Below are positions 40,754 to 51,400 of a stretch of DNA of 55,560 nt, piece after piece; the first letter of the stretch is position 1, and each line of letters opens with the position of its first letter. Source of the stretch: Bacteroides neonati (GTDB lineage Bacteria > Bacteroidota > Bacteroidia > Bacteroidales > Bacteroidaceae); NCBI RefSeq assembly GCF_000499785.1, contig NZ_HG726024.1:217371-272930 (forward strand), read 5' to 3'. The position numbers and the translations under genes were made by a program. The notes under the pieces were generated by a model. It had not been told where the DNA came from. It was given only the letters and a program-made list of their open reading frames with translations, and searched no databases.

Positions 40754-41818
40754 ATGAATATAGCCGCTTTATTATCCGGAGGTGTCGACAGCTCGGTTGT
40801 CGTACACCTTCTTTGTGAGCAAGGACTTCGCCCTTCACTCTTTTACATCAAGATCGGTATGGATGGTGCCGAGTACATGGATTGCTCGGCCGAGGAAGAC
40901 ATTGAGCTTTCTACCGCCATTGCCCGTAAGTATGGTTTGCCTTTCGAGGTAGTCGACCTTCACCGCGAGTATTGGGATAGTGTGGCGGCCTACGCCATTG
41001 ACAAGATTAAGCGCGGATTAACTCCCAACCCCGATGTGATGTGCAACAAGCTGGTGAAGTTTGGCTGCTTCGAAGAACGAGTGGGAAAGGACTTTGACTT
41101 CACTGCCACCGGGCATTATGCCACTACAGTGCAGCGCGATGGTAAGACATGGCTTGGAACGGCTCGTGACCCGTTGAAAGATCAGACCGACTTTCTGGCA
41201 CAGATCGATTACCTGCAAGTCTCAAAACTACTCTTCCCCGTGGGCAACCTGATGAAGCACGAGGTGCGTGATGTAGCTCTAAGAGCCGGTTTGCCCAGTG
41301 CTCGTCGCAAAGACAGTCAAGGCATTTGTTTTCTGGGAAAGATCAATTACAATGATTTCGTTCGCCGTTTTCTGGGTGAGTGCGAGGGGGCTATTATCGA
41401 ACTCGAAACAGGTAAGCGGGTAGGGACGCATCGGGGGTATTGGTTTCATACCATCGGTCAGCGCAAAGGACTCGGATTGAGTGGAGGCCCGTGGTTCGTT
41501 ATTCGCAAAAATATAGAAGAGAATATTGTTTACGTTTCCCATGGCTACGATGTCGATACACAGTACGGCTACGAGTTCCGCATGCCCGACTTTCATTTCA
41601 TTACCGAAGATCCTTGGGTCGGACAAGCAGGCGAGGTGGGTGTAACCTTTAAGATTCGCCATACACCCGAGTTTATCAAAGGGAGACTGATTCGCGAGCC
41701 TGACGGCTTGCGACTGCTATCGTCCGAGAAACTGCAAGGCATTGCGCCCGGACAGTTTGGTGTGGTGTACGACGAAGGGGCACAGATCTGCATCGGTAGC
41801 GGAGAGATTCAGATATAA
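40754..41818 (+). CDS. mnmA: tRNA-specific 2-thiouridylase MnmA
   Basis: 354 residues from ATG 40754 (MNIAALLSGGVDSSVVVHLL). The PP-loop SGGVDSS binds ATP. Catalytic cysteines lie in PDVMCNKLVKF and SQGICFLG. The central domain contains ATGHYATT, and the C-terminal barrel ends GQFGVVYDEGAQICIGSGEI. It thiolates U34 of tRNA-Lys, -Glu and -Gln. An alternative start at 40700 would include the promoter and is rejected. The 3' end overlaps the convergent regulator gene by 10 nt. Bacteroides often carry more than one mnmA-type gene, so this may be one of two. Confidence 0.93.
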   Translation: MNIAALLSGGVDSSVVVHLLCEQGLRPSLFYIKIGMDGAEYMDCSAEEDIELSTAIARKYGLPFEVVDLHREYWDSVAAYAIDKIKRGLTPNPDVMCNKLVKFGCFEERVGKDFDFTATGHYATTVQRDGKTWLGTARDPLKDQTDFLAQIDYLQVSKLLFPVGNLMKHEVRDVALRAGLPSARRKDSQGICFLGKINYNDFVRRFLGECEGAIIELETGKRVGTHRGYWFHTIGQRKGLGLSGGPWFVIRKNIEENIVYVSHGYDVDTQYGYEFRMPDFHFITEDPWVGQAGEVGVTFKIRHTPEFIKGRLIREPDGLRLLSSEKLQGIAPGQFGVVYDEGAQICIGSGEIQI

Positions 41819-42474
41819 TATTCGGCCAGGTCTACAATGCCAGCTCGCATGGCATATTTCGTAGCTTCGTGCACATTGTTAACCCCTAGTTTACGGAATA
41901 TGTTCTTTCGGTGGCTGTTGATGGTATGAAAGCTGAGTGTTTTCTCGGCAGCAATCTCCTTGGTCGTTTTGCCAAGAGCAATGGCTTTGAGAATTATTTT
42001 CTCGGTGGCAGTAAGCAGATGGTCTTCGGGAATATGAGTAATGCCCGTGTTTGACGAGGTGTTATTGGACAGTAATAGGTTACTGATGTGATTACAAATA
42101 AATCGCTCCTTGCGCGATGCACATTGCAGGGCGGTCATGATCTCTTCTTTTGAACTGTCTTTCATCACCACACCAAAAGTGCGGCTGCTAAATAGCACCT
42201 GACGTAGGAAGTGCATACTCAGTTCGTCCGAGAACAAGAGCCAGTCGGCCTCTTTGAATCGTTGTTGCAGTACCATCAATTCATCGGCACCGTTAAAATC
42301 GAAAAGTGTATAATCAAGAATAACCACTGCCTCAGGGTGCAAGCGAAGCTCCTTTATTAACTCTGCTTTGCTGTCTGCTTCGAGTAGTAACGACACGTCT
42401 TTCTGTCTGCCCAGCAGAAACATCATTCCCGCTTTGCTAATATCTTGATTATCTGCAATGATATATTCTCTCAT
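41809..42474 (-). CDS. LuxR-type DNA-binding response regulator
   Basis: 221 residues from ATG 42474 (MREYIIADNQDISKAGMMFL); the longer frame begins inside a terminator. The N-terminus resembles a receiver domain but is degenerate: DNQDISKAG, VVILDYTLFDFNGADEL (D as possible phosphate acceptor), VVMKDSSKEE. The C-terminus is a LuxR helix-turn-helix (HLLTATEKIILKAIALGKTT, KEIAAEKTLSFHTINSHRKN, IFRKLGV). It probably regulates transcription; the partner kinase is not adjacent. It overlaps the end of mnmA and lies just downstream of a terminator that overlaps its promoter. Confidence 0.9.
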   Translation of the reverse strand: MREYIIADNQDISKAGMMFLLGRQKDVSLLLEADSKAELIKELRLHPEAVVILDYTLFDFNGADELMVLQQRFKEADWLLFSDELSMHFLRQVLFSSRTFGVVMKDSSKEEIMTALQCASRKERFICNHISNLLLSNNTSSNTGITHIPEDHLLTATEKIILKAIALGKTTKEIAAEKTLSFHTINSHRKNIFRKLGVNNVHEATKYAMRAGIVDLAEYYI

Positions 42475-42493
42475 AAGTAATCCGAATAAAAAA

Positions 42494-42535
42494 CTCCGCT
42501 GCAAATGTACACTTTTTGTGCGATTTGCAGCGGAG
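42494..42535 (-). terminator. terminator of the DUF4251 gene overlapping the regulator promoter
   Basis: A 13-bp perfect inverted repeat CTCCGCTGCAAAT (42494-42506) / ATTTGCAGCGGAG (42523-42535), followed on the minus strand by TTTTTTATT. The -7 element TACATTTG of the regulator (42509-42502, minus) lies inside the hairpin. Confidence 0.85.
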
Positions 42536-42573
42536 ATTCGTTAAGTTATTCGCTTTTAGCTACGAGTAATTTT

Positions 42574-43152
42574 TTACCAAGAGCGTCCTTTGAATACATC
42601 CGACTGGTTCAATGGTACCAGATTGCCATTCAAGGTAAGTGTGTTCGAATTGAAGTTCGGGTTCACCGTTACGGTTGCGTTGTTACCGCCGTTGGTTAAC
42701 GAGATGAAAACCTGAGCTGAAATACCAATACCTTGTACGCTGAAGTTACAATTCACATTGCCTTTCTTATCGGTTGTCATTTGCATATCCGATGCGGTAC
42801 CGTCTACGGTTACACCACCAATTCCGTTAGGGCCGGGGTATGCAGTGTTAAAGGCAATCTGTACGGTGGCACGCTGTTCGTTCATCATCACAAAGTTAGT
42901 GGTAGTCGATACAAAAGCACTTTGTCCGTTGCGGAAGATTACCTGATCTGCTTCCAGCACAAATTGTTTGTCTTTCAGTGCTTGCACGGCTTGCTGATAA
43001 GCAAGTGTGTTGGCTGCATTTTCTTCAGCTTTCATCTTTGCTCTTTCGGCATCTCTTTCTGCTTTACGGATTTCTCTTGATGACTCCTGTGCAACCAACA
43101 TAGTTGATGCACTTACTAATACTAATGCTACTAATGCAATAAACTTTTTCAT
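42574..43152 (-). CDS. DUF4251 family periplasmic protein
   Basis: 192 residues. Signal peptide MKKFIALVALVLVSASTMLV ending VAQ, a charged helical linker (REIRKAERDAERAKMKAEEN) and the DUF4251 beta-rich domain (KDKQFVLEADQVIFRNGQSA, STTTNFVMMNEQRATVQIAF, GGVTVDGTASDMQM, VNCNFSVQGIGISAQVFISL). Function unknown in the family; exported. Monocistronic with its own terminator. Confidence 0.92.
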   Translation of the reverse strand: MKKFIALVALVLVSASTMLVAQESSREIRKAERDAERAKMKAEENAANTLAYQQAVQALKDKQFVLEADQVIFRNGQSAFVSTTTNFVMMNEQRATVQIAFNTAYPGPNGIGGVTVDGTASDMQMTTDKKGNVNCNFSVQGIGISAQVFISLTNGGNNATVTVNPNFNSNTLTLNGNLVPLNQSDVFKGRSW

Positions 43153-43219
43153 AATTCTTTTTTGTTTAGGTTGAATAATGTTGTTCGTTTATTGCAAAAC
43201 AACGGCTGTTGCATATTGT

Positions 43220-44647
43220 TCATTGCCTTCGCACAATTTTATATCCGATCGCCGCAATGGTAATGCTCATTAAAGGGCTGATAATGTTGAAAAAGCAGTA
43301 TGGTAGATAGGTGAGTGTAGGTACACTCAATATCGTGGCTTGTGTCATGCCGCAGGTATTCCAAGGAATGAGTACCGATGTAACGGTAACTGAATCTTCG
43401 GTAGTGCGGCTCAACAGTCTACTTTCGTAACCCTTTTTCTCGTAGATGTTACGAAACATATTTCCTGTAAGGATGATACTGATGTATTGATCAGCTGTGG
43501 CCAGATTCAGGAAGATACCCGAACAAGCGGTCGATACCACCATGCTTACGGTGTTCTTCATGAAGCGTACAAACACCGAAGTGATGCTACCAAGCATACC
43601 GCTTGCTGTCATTGCTCCTCCAAAGCACATGGCGCAGAGAATGAGCCAAACGGTATTCATCATTCCTGCCATGCCGCGCGTAGCGATCAGCTCAGTCAGT
43701 GCAGCGTTTTCTGTTTGCAGGTTGGTGCCTCCGTAAAGGGTCATGATGAAGCCTTTAAAGAGAGAGTTTATACCGTGTTCTGCTTGTCCTCCTATTTCGT
43801 GTAATAGTTCAGGTTGGAAGATGACTGCACACGCTGCCGCCATGGCAGTAGACAAGAATAAGGTAATAATTGATGGCACACGTCGGGCAATCAGCAGACC
43901 CGTTGCTGTCGGTACGATCAGCAGCCAGGGGGTAATGTTGAACTTACCGTCGAGCGAAGCGGCAAATTCGGCAATGTGTGCCGTATCGCCTCCCTCGTGT
44001 GTCAATCCTGCAATAGTAAACAGTACCAGAGTGATGATGAGCGAAGGTACCGTGGTAATGAGCATATAGCGGATGTGCTTGAACAGTGGTGTGTCGGTAA
44101 CCGAAGCGGCGAGTACGGTGGTGTCTGACAAAGGCGATATCTTATCGCCAAAGTAAGCTCCCGAGATGATGGCACCGGCTATCCATCCGTCGGCAAATCC
44201 CTGCGCCTTACCGATGCCCATAAGGGCAATGCCAATGGTGGCTATGGTAGTCCAAGAACTGCCAGTCATCAACGATACCAAGGCGCAGATGATGCACGTC
44301 GAGGCCAGAAAGAAGCTGGGGTGGATAATTTGTATACCGTAATAAATCAGGGTAGGTACAACGCCACTCACCATCCACGCACCACTAAGCGCACCGATAA
44401 TAAGCAGAATGATAATAGCCGAAGCCACACCGGTGATGTTGTTGGTAATGGCCAGCTCATAGTCTTTCCACGAAATACGGTAAAAGGCCATGCCGATGAG
44501 TACGCAAACCCCGGTTGTGGTTAATAAAGCAATCTGGCTGGCTCCTGTTAGGGCATCGCTACCAAAGGTGCGGATAATGGCAAACAGCAAAATGACCAGT
44601 ACGACAAGCGGTATCAGCGATACGAGCGGAGAAGGAACTTTCTTCAT
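43220..44647 (-). CDS. nhaC: Na+/H+ antiporter, NhaC family
   Basis: 475 residues, about 11-12 transmembrane helices. Family segments: SLMTGSSWTTIATIGIALMG, GAIISGAYFGDKISPLSDTT (conserved G-D-K-x-S-P-L-S-D-T), LLIVPTATGLLIARRVPSII, LIPWNTCGMTQATILSVPTL. It exports sodium in exchange for protons at the inner membrane. The gene follows the VIT1-like transporter gene by 25 nt and is probably co-transcribed. Confidence 0.95.
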   Translation of the reverse strand: MKKVPSPLVSLIPLVVLVILLFAIIRTFGSDALTGASQIALLTTTGVCVLIGMAFYRISWKDYELAITNNITGVASAIIILLIIGALSGAWMVSGVVPTLIYYGIQIIHPSFFLASTCIICALVSLMTGSSWTTIATIGIALMGIGKAQGFADGWIAGAIISGAYFGDKISPLSDTTVLAASVTDTPLFKHIRYMLITTVPSLIITLVLFTIAGLTHEGGDTAHIAEFAASLDGKFNITPWLLIVPTATGLLIARRVPSIITLFLSTAMAAACAVIFQPELLHEIGGQAEHGINSLFKGFIMTLYGGTNLQTENAALTELIATRGMAGMMNTVWLILCAMCFGGAMTASGMLGSITSVFVRFMKNTVSMVVSTACSGIFLNLATADQYISIILTGNMFRNIYEKKGYESRLLSRTTEDSVTVTSVLIPWNTCGMTQATILSVPTLTYLPYCFFNIISPLMSITIAAIGYKIVRRQ

Positions 44648-44672
44648 TTTATTTAATTCATGTTAAGGGGTA

Positions 44673-45545
44673 TCAGGCATCGAGCCCGGTAAATGTTTTG
44701 AGGAGATAACCGATCAGGAAACTCACTGCCGCTACGCTGAAGCTCAGTATCGCCATCTCGGTAAATCGTTTGCGAAAGCTCTCACTTCGTGCCACTGCGT
44801 AGTAATAATTGAATAAGGCAATGATGAGGAGTGCCATGATCAGCATCACTGCCAATGCCAGCAAGGCATGACCGATCAGGATAAACGGGCTCACGAGTGC
44901 GATGACTGTAATGAGGTAGGCAATTCCGGTGTAGACCGCCGCTTTGGTCGGGTGCTTGCTCTTGTCGCCCTCCGACTTGGTTGACAGATATTCGGACGAT
45001 GCCATAGATAGTGCTGCAGCAATACCGGTGATACTGCCTGTTAGCGCAATGAGTTTGGGATCGCTTAAAGCAAGCGTAAATCCTGCCAATGCACCGGTAA
45101 ACTCTACCAACGCATCGTTCAATCCCAGTACGACCGAGCCCATGTACTCCAACCGCTCCTCGTTGATGAGTGCGATCAGACTCTTTTCGTGTACCTCTTC
45201 CTCGAGCGAGAGGGCCTGCAAGTCGGGGTAATCGGTATAGGTGGCATACTCATTGTGCGCGCTCTCTTCGCTCGATTCCATCAGCTTGATGGCAAAGGTG
45301 ATACCCAATATACGTGCCAGCCAGTAGAACTTAAAGATGCGAAACCGCTTGGGAGCTACGTCTTGTTGAGTGTATTCTTTCAGCACGGCATAATGCCCCT
45401 TCTCTTGATTCGATATCAGGCGCAAGGTTTCGCGGTTTGTCTCGTCCTTTTCGATTGAAGCCAATCGGTCGTAAACGATGCTTTCGGTTATTTCGTTTCG
45501 TTGGAAGCGAAGAAACTCTTGGAGAGTCTTTTCTGTCAGATTCAT
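44673..45545 (-). CDS. VIT1/CCC1-type transporter with ferritin-like N-terminal domain
   Basis: 290 residues from ATG 45545 (MNLTEKTLQEFLRFQRNEIT). Residues 1-130 form a ferritin/rubrerythrin-like helical domain with E-x-x-H pairs (NQEKGHYAVLKEY, LEEEVHEKSLI). The membrane part has the VIT1 pattern GSVVLGLNDALVEFTGALAG and ALSMASSEYLSTKSEGDKSK, then three further helices. Related proteins transport iron or manganese. The start at 45581 is less likely, since it adds a short unrelated extension. Confidence 0.9.
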   Translation of the reverse strand: MNLTEKTLQEFLRFQRNEITESIVYDRLASIEKDETNRETLRLISNQEKGHYAVLKEYTQQDVAPKRFRIFKFYWLARILGITFAIKLMESSEESAHNEYATYTDYPDLQALSLEEEVHEKSLIALINEERLEYMGSVVLGLNDALVEFTGALAGFTLALSDPKLIALTGSITGIAAALSMASSEYLSTKSEGDKSKHPTKAAVYTGIAYLITVIALVSPFILIGHALLALAVMLIMALLIIALFNYYYAVARSESFRKRFTEMAILSFSVAAVSFLIGYLLKTFTGLDA

Positions 45546-45613
45546 ATCACTTTCTTTGGTTTTAGCGTACAAAGGTAACACAAATCTACTAAATTATGTT
45601 TTCAGGTGGCACT

Positions 45614-46039
45614 TTAAGTTGTGCGACGCTTCTTCCACCAATAGCGAAGAAAGAGTAATCCGGTGAACATGAGTGCCAGTGACAAGCCGGTATAAAACAC
45701 CGAGATAAAGCGGTTGGGCAGCAGGTGAAACTCTCGTACGGTAATGCCCAGTGCAATCATGAAGGTCATGATGATCCATCCCTTGACATCGAAGAAGGAG
45801 AACGGACAGCTTTTATCTGTTTTCTGTTCGATGCGGCGTGTATGTTTATCGTACAGTTTCTTAAAGACAAAGAGGAAGAACAACAGAAACACAACAGTAG
45901 CCTCTCCCACTTTGAAAAGAAGATCACGGGGACTGTTGAACCAAGTAATGAGCCCGATGCGTAGAATATTGGCTCCTGCCACTAGCCATACAATGCCGGC
46001 TGTAAGAAGTAATGTTTGTCTGTTGACTCCGTATTTCAT
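45614..46039 (-). CDS. small integral membrane protein, 141 aa
   Basis: About four transmembrane helices (LLLTAGIVWLVAGANILRIG, VGEATVVFLLFFLFVFKKLY, GWIIMTFMIALGITVREF, FISVFYTGLSLALMFTGLLF) with a basic C-terminus WWKKRRTT. No family recognised. Between pbpC (21 nt upstream) and the VIT1-like gene, same strand. Confidence 0.8.
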   Translation of the reverse strand: MKYGVNRQTLLLTAGIVWLVAGANILRIGLITWFNSPRDLLFKVGEATVVFLLFFLFVFKKLYDKHTRRIEQKTDKSCPFSFFDVKGWIIMTFMIALGITVREFHLLPNRFISVFYTGLSLALMFTGLLFLRYWWKKRRTT

Positions 46040-46060
46040 ATATATTTTTTGTTATAACAG

Positions 46061-48406
46061 TTATTCGATATAGAATGTTGTGGATAAGGTATTTCCCTCT
46101 TCATCTACTGCCGTGAGGCTATGTTTACCGGGTACCGGCAAAATAGACAGGTTATGAAAATCCTGCGTCTGCATCAGGTAAGTCTGGTCGAGATGCCAGT
46201 AAACCGTAGCGTGCGGCTGTGTATGTGCCAGCTCGAAGGTAATCTGTCCGGGTGTTCCGTCGAGTTGCTTGGGAAGACGGATGTGTGCGTTGGCAGGCGG
46301 ATAGATGAACTGCATCGGCTGTCGGTTATCCTCTCCGCACCCCGGTTTGAAGGGGGGAAGCGGACGATATTCAGGGTGTTGCTGCTTATAATACCACTCC
46401 TGCACGGGCGGCAACGTAAACCAGTTACGTTGTAGCGTAGGCTCCGTACGTGCACAGTTTGCGTAGAGTCGGAATTGCTCGTCGACCGATAGGGTTACGG
46501 CATGATGGTATGGGCAGGTTTCCGTTTTGAGTCCGACAGGGAGTATGAGCAGCGTATCGGTTTCTTCGCAGAAACGGCTTTTGAGATGACCCGACAGGCG
46601 GCAGACTTCAGCATCGACAAATACGCCCGTTGGTCTGTTAAACCAGGCCGAAGCGGGCAAGAGATTGAAGAGGTCGAACAGCACCGGCCCGGCAGTGCGT
46701 GCACCGACCAGTCCGGGTTTTCCTTCGCCTGTGGCATTACCTACCCATACCCCTACGGCATAGCGGGGGGTAACACCCACTGCCCATGCATCTCGAAAGC
46801 CGTAGCTTGTACCTGTTTTCCAAGCGATAGGTTGCATGGAGGGGATGAGGCGCCAGTCTATTTCATCCGGACGGTTCACTTCGCGCAAGGTCGATAGGGT
46901 TTGGTAGGCCGCACCACGGTCTATCTTAACGGATGGCTGATGAATGGTGCTCTCTGCTCCGTTTAACCTATTCTCTCTGCTGCCTTGTTTGAACTCTGTG
47001 TGAAGTGTGGTTGCTGCTTGGGGCAGCAAACTGCCTGCGAGCTTACGATATCCCTCTGTTACTTCCCATAAGGTAGCTTCGGCACCTCCCAGAATGAGCG
47101 AAAGCCCGTAATGAGCAGCCGGTTTGGTGAGGGTTGTTAGCCCCAACTGTTGCAGGTAGCTGTAAAATTTGGGTACTCCATAGCGTTGCAGCATGATGAC
47201 CGTCGGGATGTTGAGCGAACGGGCAATGGCCTCCGAAGCCGGTACAGCCCCCTCGAACTGCTGATTAAAGTTCTGTGGTGTAAAGCCATTGATGTTGATC
47301 GGTACATCAGGTAGCAGGGTATTGGGCAGCAGCCCCCCTTCGGACAGCATGGCATCGTACAAGAACGGTTTAAGGATGCTACCTGTGCTGCGGGGCGACT
47401 GAATGACATCGACCTGATTGCCGGGTAGCTGTTTGTTTAAGTGCGTGTTGCCGCAGTAGGCCAGTACCTCGCCTTTGGGTACATCGACCACCAACACGGC
47501 TATGTTGCGGATATCGCTTCGGACAAACTCTCTGTTCCATCGTTCTACTACCGCCTCTACCTGTTGTTGCAATCCCCGGTCGATGGTCGATACATGATAC
47601 TGCCCGCGTTGCGTCTGGTAATAGCGATCTATCAGATGCGGAGCGGTTTGCGGCAACGGGCGCGGCTCTTGCGGAAGCGGCTCTACCAACGCCAGTTCGT
47701 AAGCAGACCGATCAATGGTGCCTTCTTTATATAAGGTAGCCAGTAGTTTGTTGCGCTTTCTTAATAAAGTTTGCCGCCCTTTGCCGGGGTGAATCATGGC
47801 AGGTGCATTGGGCAGTACGGCAAGCATGGCCGCCTCTGCCCACGAGAGTTCTTCCGCCGAATGGGCAAAGTATCGCCAGGCAGCTGCATCCAGTCCCACT
47901 ACATTGCCGCCAAAAGGAGCATGCGATACATATAGGGCAAGTATCTTCTCTTTCGAACATCGGAACTCGAGGCGGGTAGCCCAAAGCATCTCGATCAACT
48001 TTTCGCCGAAGCTGCGGTTGGTGTTGCCCCGTGCCAACCGGATGGTTTGCATGGTGAGGGTGCTTCCACCACTCACTACGCGTCCGGCCTTTATGTTTTG
48101 TCGTGTCGCCCGGGCTACGGCAAGTAGGTCGACTCCCCAATGCTTGTAAAACCGATGATCTTCGAAGGCAACGAGGCAGGCCTCTACCTTAGCGGGTACG
48201 GTATCACGCGGCGGAAAGCGCCACTGTCCATCTGTTGCAATGCGTGCACCCAGCAGTTCGTTGTGCCTGTCGGCTACAACGGTGGCATAGGGTACGCGAA
48301 ACAGCTGTCTCGGCAAGCAACACAGATAACCCACAAACAGTAGGCATGCAATGCCTGCAACAATCTTCCCCCGCTTACCGGAAGGAAGTACACTTCTCCA
48401 CTTCAT
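46061..48406 (-). CDS. pbpC: penicillin-binding protein 1C
   Basis: 781 residues from ATG 48406, 8 nt after the stop of the macroglobulin gene. One N-terminal helix (IVAGIACLLFVGYLCCL). Transglycosylase domain: FEDHRFYKHWGVDLLAVARA, GGSTLTMQTIRLARG (E of EDH is catalytic). Transpeptidase domain: SILKPF (S-x-x-K), SLN (S-x-N), WKTGTSYGFRDA (K-T-G). The C-terminus holds the PBP1C-specific domain (ITFELAHTQPHATVYWHLDQ). It makes peptidoglycan in the periplasm. Pairing with a macroglobulin gene is the same as in E. coli yfhM-pbpC. The annotated-looking start further upstream would lie inside the neighbour and is rejected. Confidence 0.95.
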   Translation of the reverse strand: MKWRSVLPSGKRGKIVAGIACLLFVGYLCCLPRQLFRVPYATVVADRHNELLGARIATDGQWRFPPRDTVPAKVEACLVAFEDHRFYKHWGVDLLAVARATRQNIKAGRVVSGGSTLTMQTIRLARGNTNRSFGEKLIEMLWATRLEFRCSKEKILALYVSHAPFGGNVVGLDAAAWRYFAHSAEELSWAEAAMLAVLPNAPAMIHPGKGRQTLLRKRNKLLATLYKEGTIDRSAYELALVEPLPQEPRPLPQTAPHLIDRYYQTQRGQYHVSTIDRGLQQQVEAVVERWNREFVRSDIRNIAVLVVDVPKGEVLAYCGNTHLNKQLPGNQVDVIQSPRSTGSILKPFLYDAMLSEGGLLPNTLLPDVPININGFTPQNFNQQFEGAVPASEAIARSLNIPTVIMLQRYGVPKFYSYLQQLGLTTLTKPAAHYGLSLILGGAEATLWEVTEGYRKLAGSLLPQAATTLHTEFKQGSRENRLNGAESTIHQPSVKIDRGAAYQTLSTLREVNRPDEIDWRLIPSMQPIAWKTGTSYGFRDAWAVGVTPRYAVGVWVGNATGEGKPGLVGARTAGPVLFDLFNLLPASAWFNRPTGVFVDAEVCRLSGHLKSRFCEETDTLLILPVGLKTETCPYHHAVTLSVDEQFRLYANCARTEPTLQRNWFTLPPVQEWYYKQQHPEYRPLPPFKPGCGEDNRQPMQFIYPPANAHIRLPKQLDGTPGQITFELAHTQPHATVYWHLDQTYLMQTQDFHNLSILPVPGKHSLTAVDEEGNTLSTTFYIE

Positions 48407-48414
48407 ACGCCCGC

Positions 48415-51400
48415 TTACCTCTCTACTAAGATACGTCCCGCTTTGGTACGTGCCTGTGCATGTACATCGTACATGGCTTCGCACTGCACCGCCGGGCATA
48501 CAAACTCACCGGCATAGGTGGCCTGTAGCCGGGTGGTGAATGTTTTCGATTCGCCCTCCTTCAAGTCGAAATAGGTCAGTACCCGGTCATCGCGGATATC
48601 TTGGTAGCTGTAATTTGCTCCGGCAGCCTGTCCGGCAAGGCGTTCGTTGTAAATTTCCCATCCCGAAGGAACGATCTGCGTGAGTGCCAGGTTCGTATAA
48701 TCGGTTGTACCGCTGATGTTGGCTACCGTTATGATGGCTTGGAAGTCGGTTCCCTGCTTCATCTTTTCGATACTGACGGGCATTCCGTTGAGATCGGTAT
48801 AGCGAACATCGAGCCTGAGGTTATCGGCACGGGCGGGCAAGGTGTCGGTAAGCAATTGTGTACGTACAATCAGGTCTACTTTGAGCGCACCGCTTCCTAG
48901 CTGCTTAACGGTGACTGTTCCGTTGCGCGGCGAGGTAGCGATGGGAGCAACGAAGAGTGCCTTGGCCGATTTTACCGCCGGTTGTACACGTCCGTTGAGT
49001 GTCCATGTAAAGTTGAGTGTGCCCGATAGCGATTCTGCCAATTGCCCCATTGCCAACAGGGAGAAGGCGGTGGATTGTGTACTGAATGCGCTTTCGGCAA
49101 GTAGGTTGGTAGAGACTCGCTGCGCTTGTGTCAATGCTTCCTGCTTGCGTTTCATCAGCAGCAAGGTTTCCAGAATCATTGCCTCGTCCCGATCCGACGA
49201 TCCGTAGATCGTGTTGTGGAGCGAATAGGGTTCAACTGTTGTTTTAGCTTGATAGACCAACTCCTGTGCAGGTTTCATCTTCCCGTTCAGGGCGTAAGCG
49301 GCTGCTAATCGCCATTTAGCTTGTGCCGATAGTTGCGGCATCTCTTTCATGCGGTTCATCGCCCCGAGTTCGGGAGCACCTGCCAAAGAAAGTGTATAGA
49401 GACGGTAGGCCTGTTGCAAGTCCGATTGCCAGTAACCGGCATCCTGATCGGCTGCAACGGGCTTCCAGTTTTGTGCCGCCATGCGTTGAAAACGCTTCCA
49501 ACGCTCCAGTACAGGGGCGTTGACTGCATATCCTTTCTCTTGTGCGAGGCTGAGGAACATGCCGGCATACGAGCTGATCCACTCGTTGGCTACGGAATTG
49601 CCCGGCCAGTAAACGAACCCTCCGTTGGGCAACTGCCTTGCATAGAGTTCTTTGATGGCATCCTGTACGCCGCTTTGTACGGCTTTGTTCTCTGTCTCGG
49701 TCAGTGTTTTAAACTGTGCCAGGTAGAGGAGGGGGATGGCTTTTGAAGTAAGCTGCTCGGTGCAGGCGTGCGGATAGAAGGTAAGGAAGTCCATCCGTCG
49801 GCTCAGATCGACCGAGGGCAGACGAGAAACTTCGAGGCGGATGCTGCTTTCGGCTGCCGCACCTTGCAGTGCATACGGAAGTTCGCAACTCTTACCACTC
49901 TCCACCCATTTGCTTTCGGCAAAGGTGATAGCAGGGTTGGGGTTACGTACCTCTATTTCGATTTGCTCTTTGGTGGTCTGTCCGCCACCGCTTGCTGTTA
50001 ATCGGATGGTCTCTTTCCCGGTTTTCGAATGGGTTTTCAGTCGGAAGAAGAGTAACTGATCGCCCGTCTTGGCGAAGCGTACAGTTTTCCGGGCTTCTCC
50101 TACAATCTGTGCTTTGCCGGTGGTGGTGAGCGATACGCTAACCTCTTTTACCTGATTCTCCATGGCAAAAACGTTGACGGGGACTAAAATCTCCTCGTTC
50201 GTGCTCAATACCCGTGGTAGGGTTGACAGTAGCATGAGGGGCGTGCGCACCGGTGTTGTTTTCTCGGCGTTACCGTATGCACCGTCCTGTCCGGCTACGA
50301 TCATGGTTCGTACGCTGCCCACATACATCGGTAGGGCGATGCGGTGCGTCTGTGTTTTGCCTTTGCCTAAGGCAAAGGGACCGATGAATTTCACCACGGG
50401 CTTGAAGCGGTTGGCCTTCGCATCGGATGGTTTGAGGGCTTCGTCGCCTCCGGTACTGAATAGCGAACTGTAGCTGCCGGTAAAGGCGCCCAGTACACTG
50501 TCGAACATATCCCACGTACGGATGCCGAGGGCTTCGCGTGCATAGAAATCATTCCAAGGGTCGGGTGTTTTAAAGTTCGTCAGATCGAGCAGTCCATCGT
50601 CTACAATGGCGAGCGTGTAGGTCATCGGTTTGCCGCTCTTTTCGCTTACACTTACGCTGAACTCCTGTTCGGGGCGAAGCACGGCAGGCATATTGATCTG
50701 TGGTTCGAGCACCGTTTGCCGGTTGCTCACAAAGACAGGTATTACGCCATACATACGAATCGGCAGGTCGTTGACCGTTTGTGCATGCGGTTGCAGCAGG
50801 CTGATGTGCAGGTACACATTGGGAGCCATCTCGGGTGTTACTTTAAACTGATATTTGGTGTCGCCCTTTGGCGAAACTTCGATCCATTCGCGGTGTAGCA
50901 CTTCCGAACCATTCTCTATCGCTACCAAGGCTCGACCTCCGGCAGCGGCGGGTATAATGGTAGTCACGGTTTCGCCCGGTGCATACTTCTCCTTGTCAAT
51001 CGAGAAGGCTAGCATGGTGATGCCGCTGGGGTCTGTCTTGCCCGAACGTCCGCGCCAATCGGGCCAGTCTACGTAGATGGTTCCTCCGGTGGCATGTCCG
51101 CTTTCGTTGTCTTTGACATAAACAAGGTAACGCCCCCAGTCGGGATAGTTGACCCGGAAGCCAATCTGCGCCTTTCCGCCGTGGGTCGATAGTCTGCCTG
51201 TGGCAACGGGGGTATAGGCGGTGCTGTTGATGTAGGTTTCGAACGATTCATCGGCCTTGCTCCACCACCAGTTCCAATCGATGCGGTAAATCTTATATTC
51301 CAGATTGCCACGGTCTACCGGACGGCCTTCGGCATTCAGGGTAACTACATCGAACGTATGATTCTTGTCCGTCTCCATGTATCGCCCCTTGGGCTGGTTG

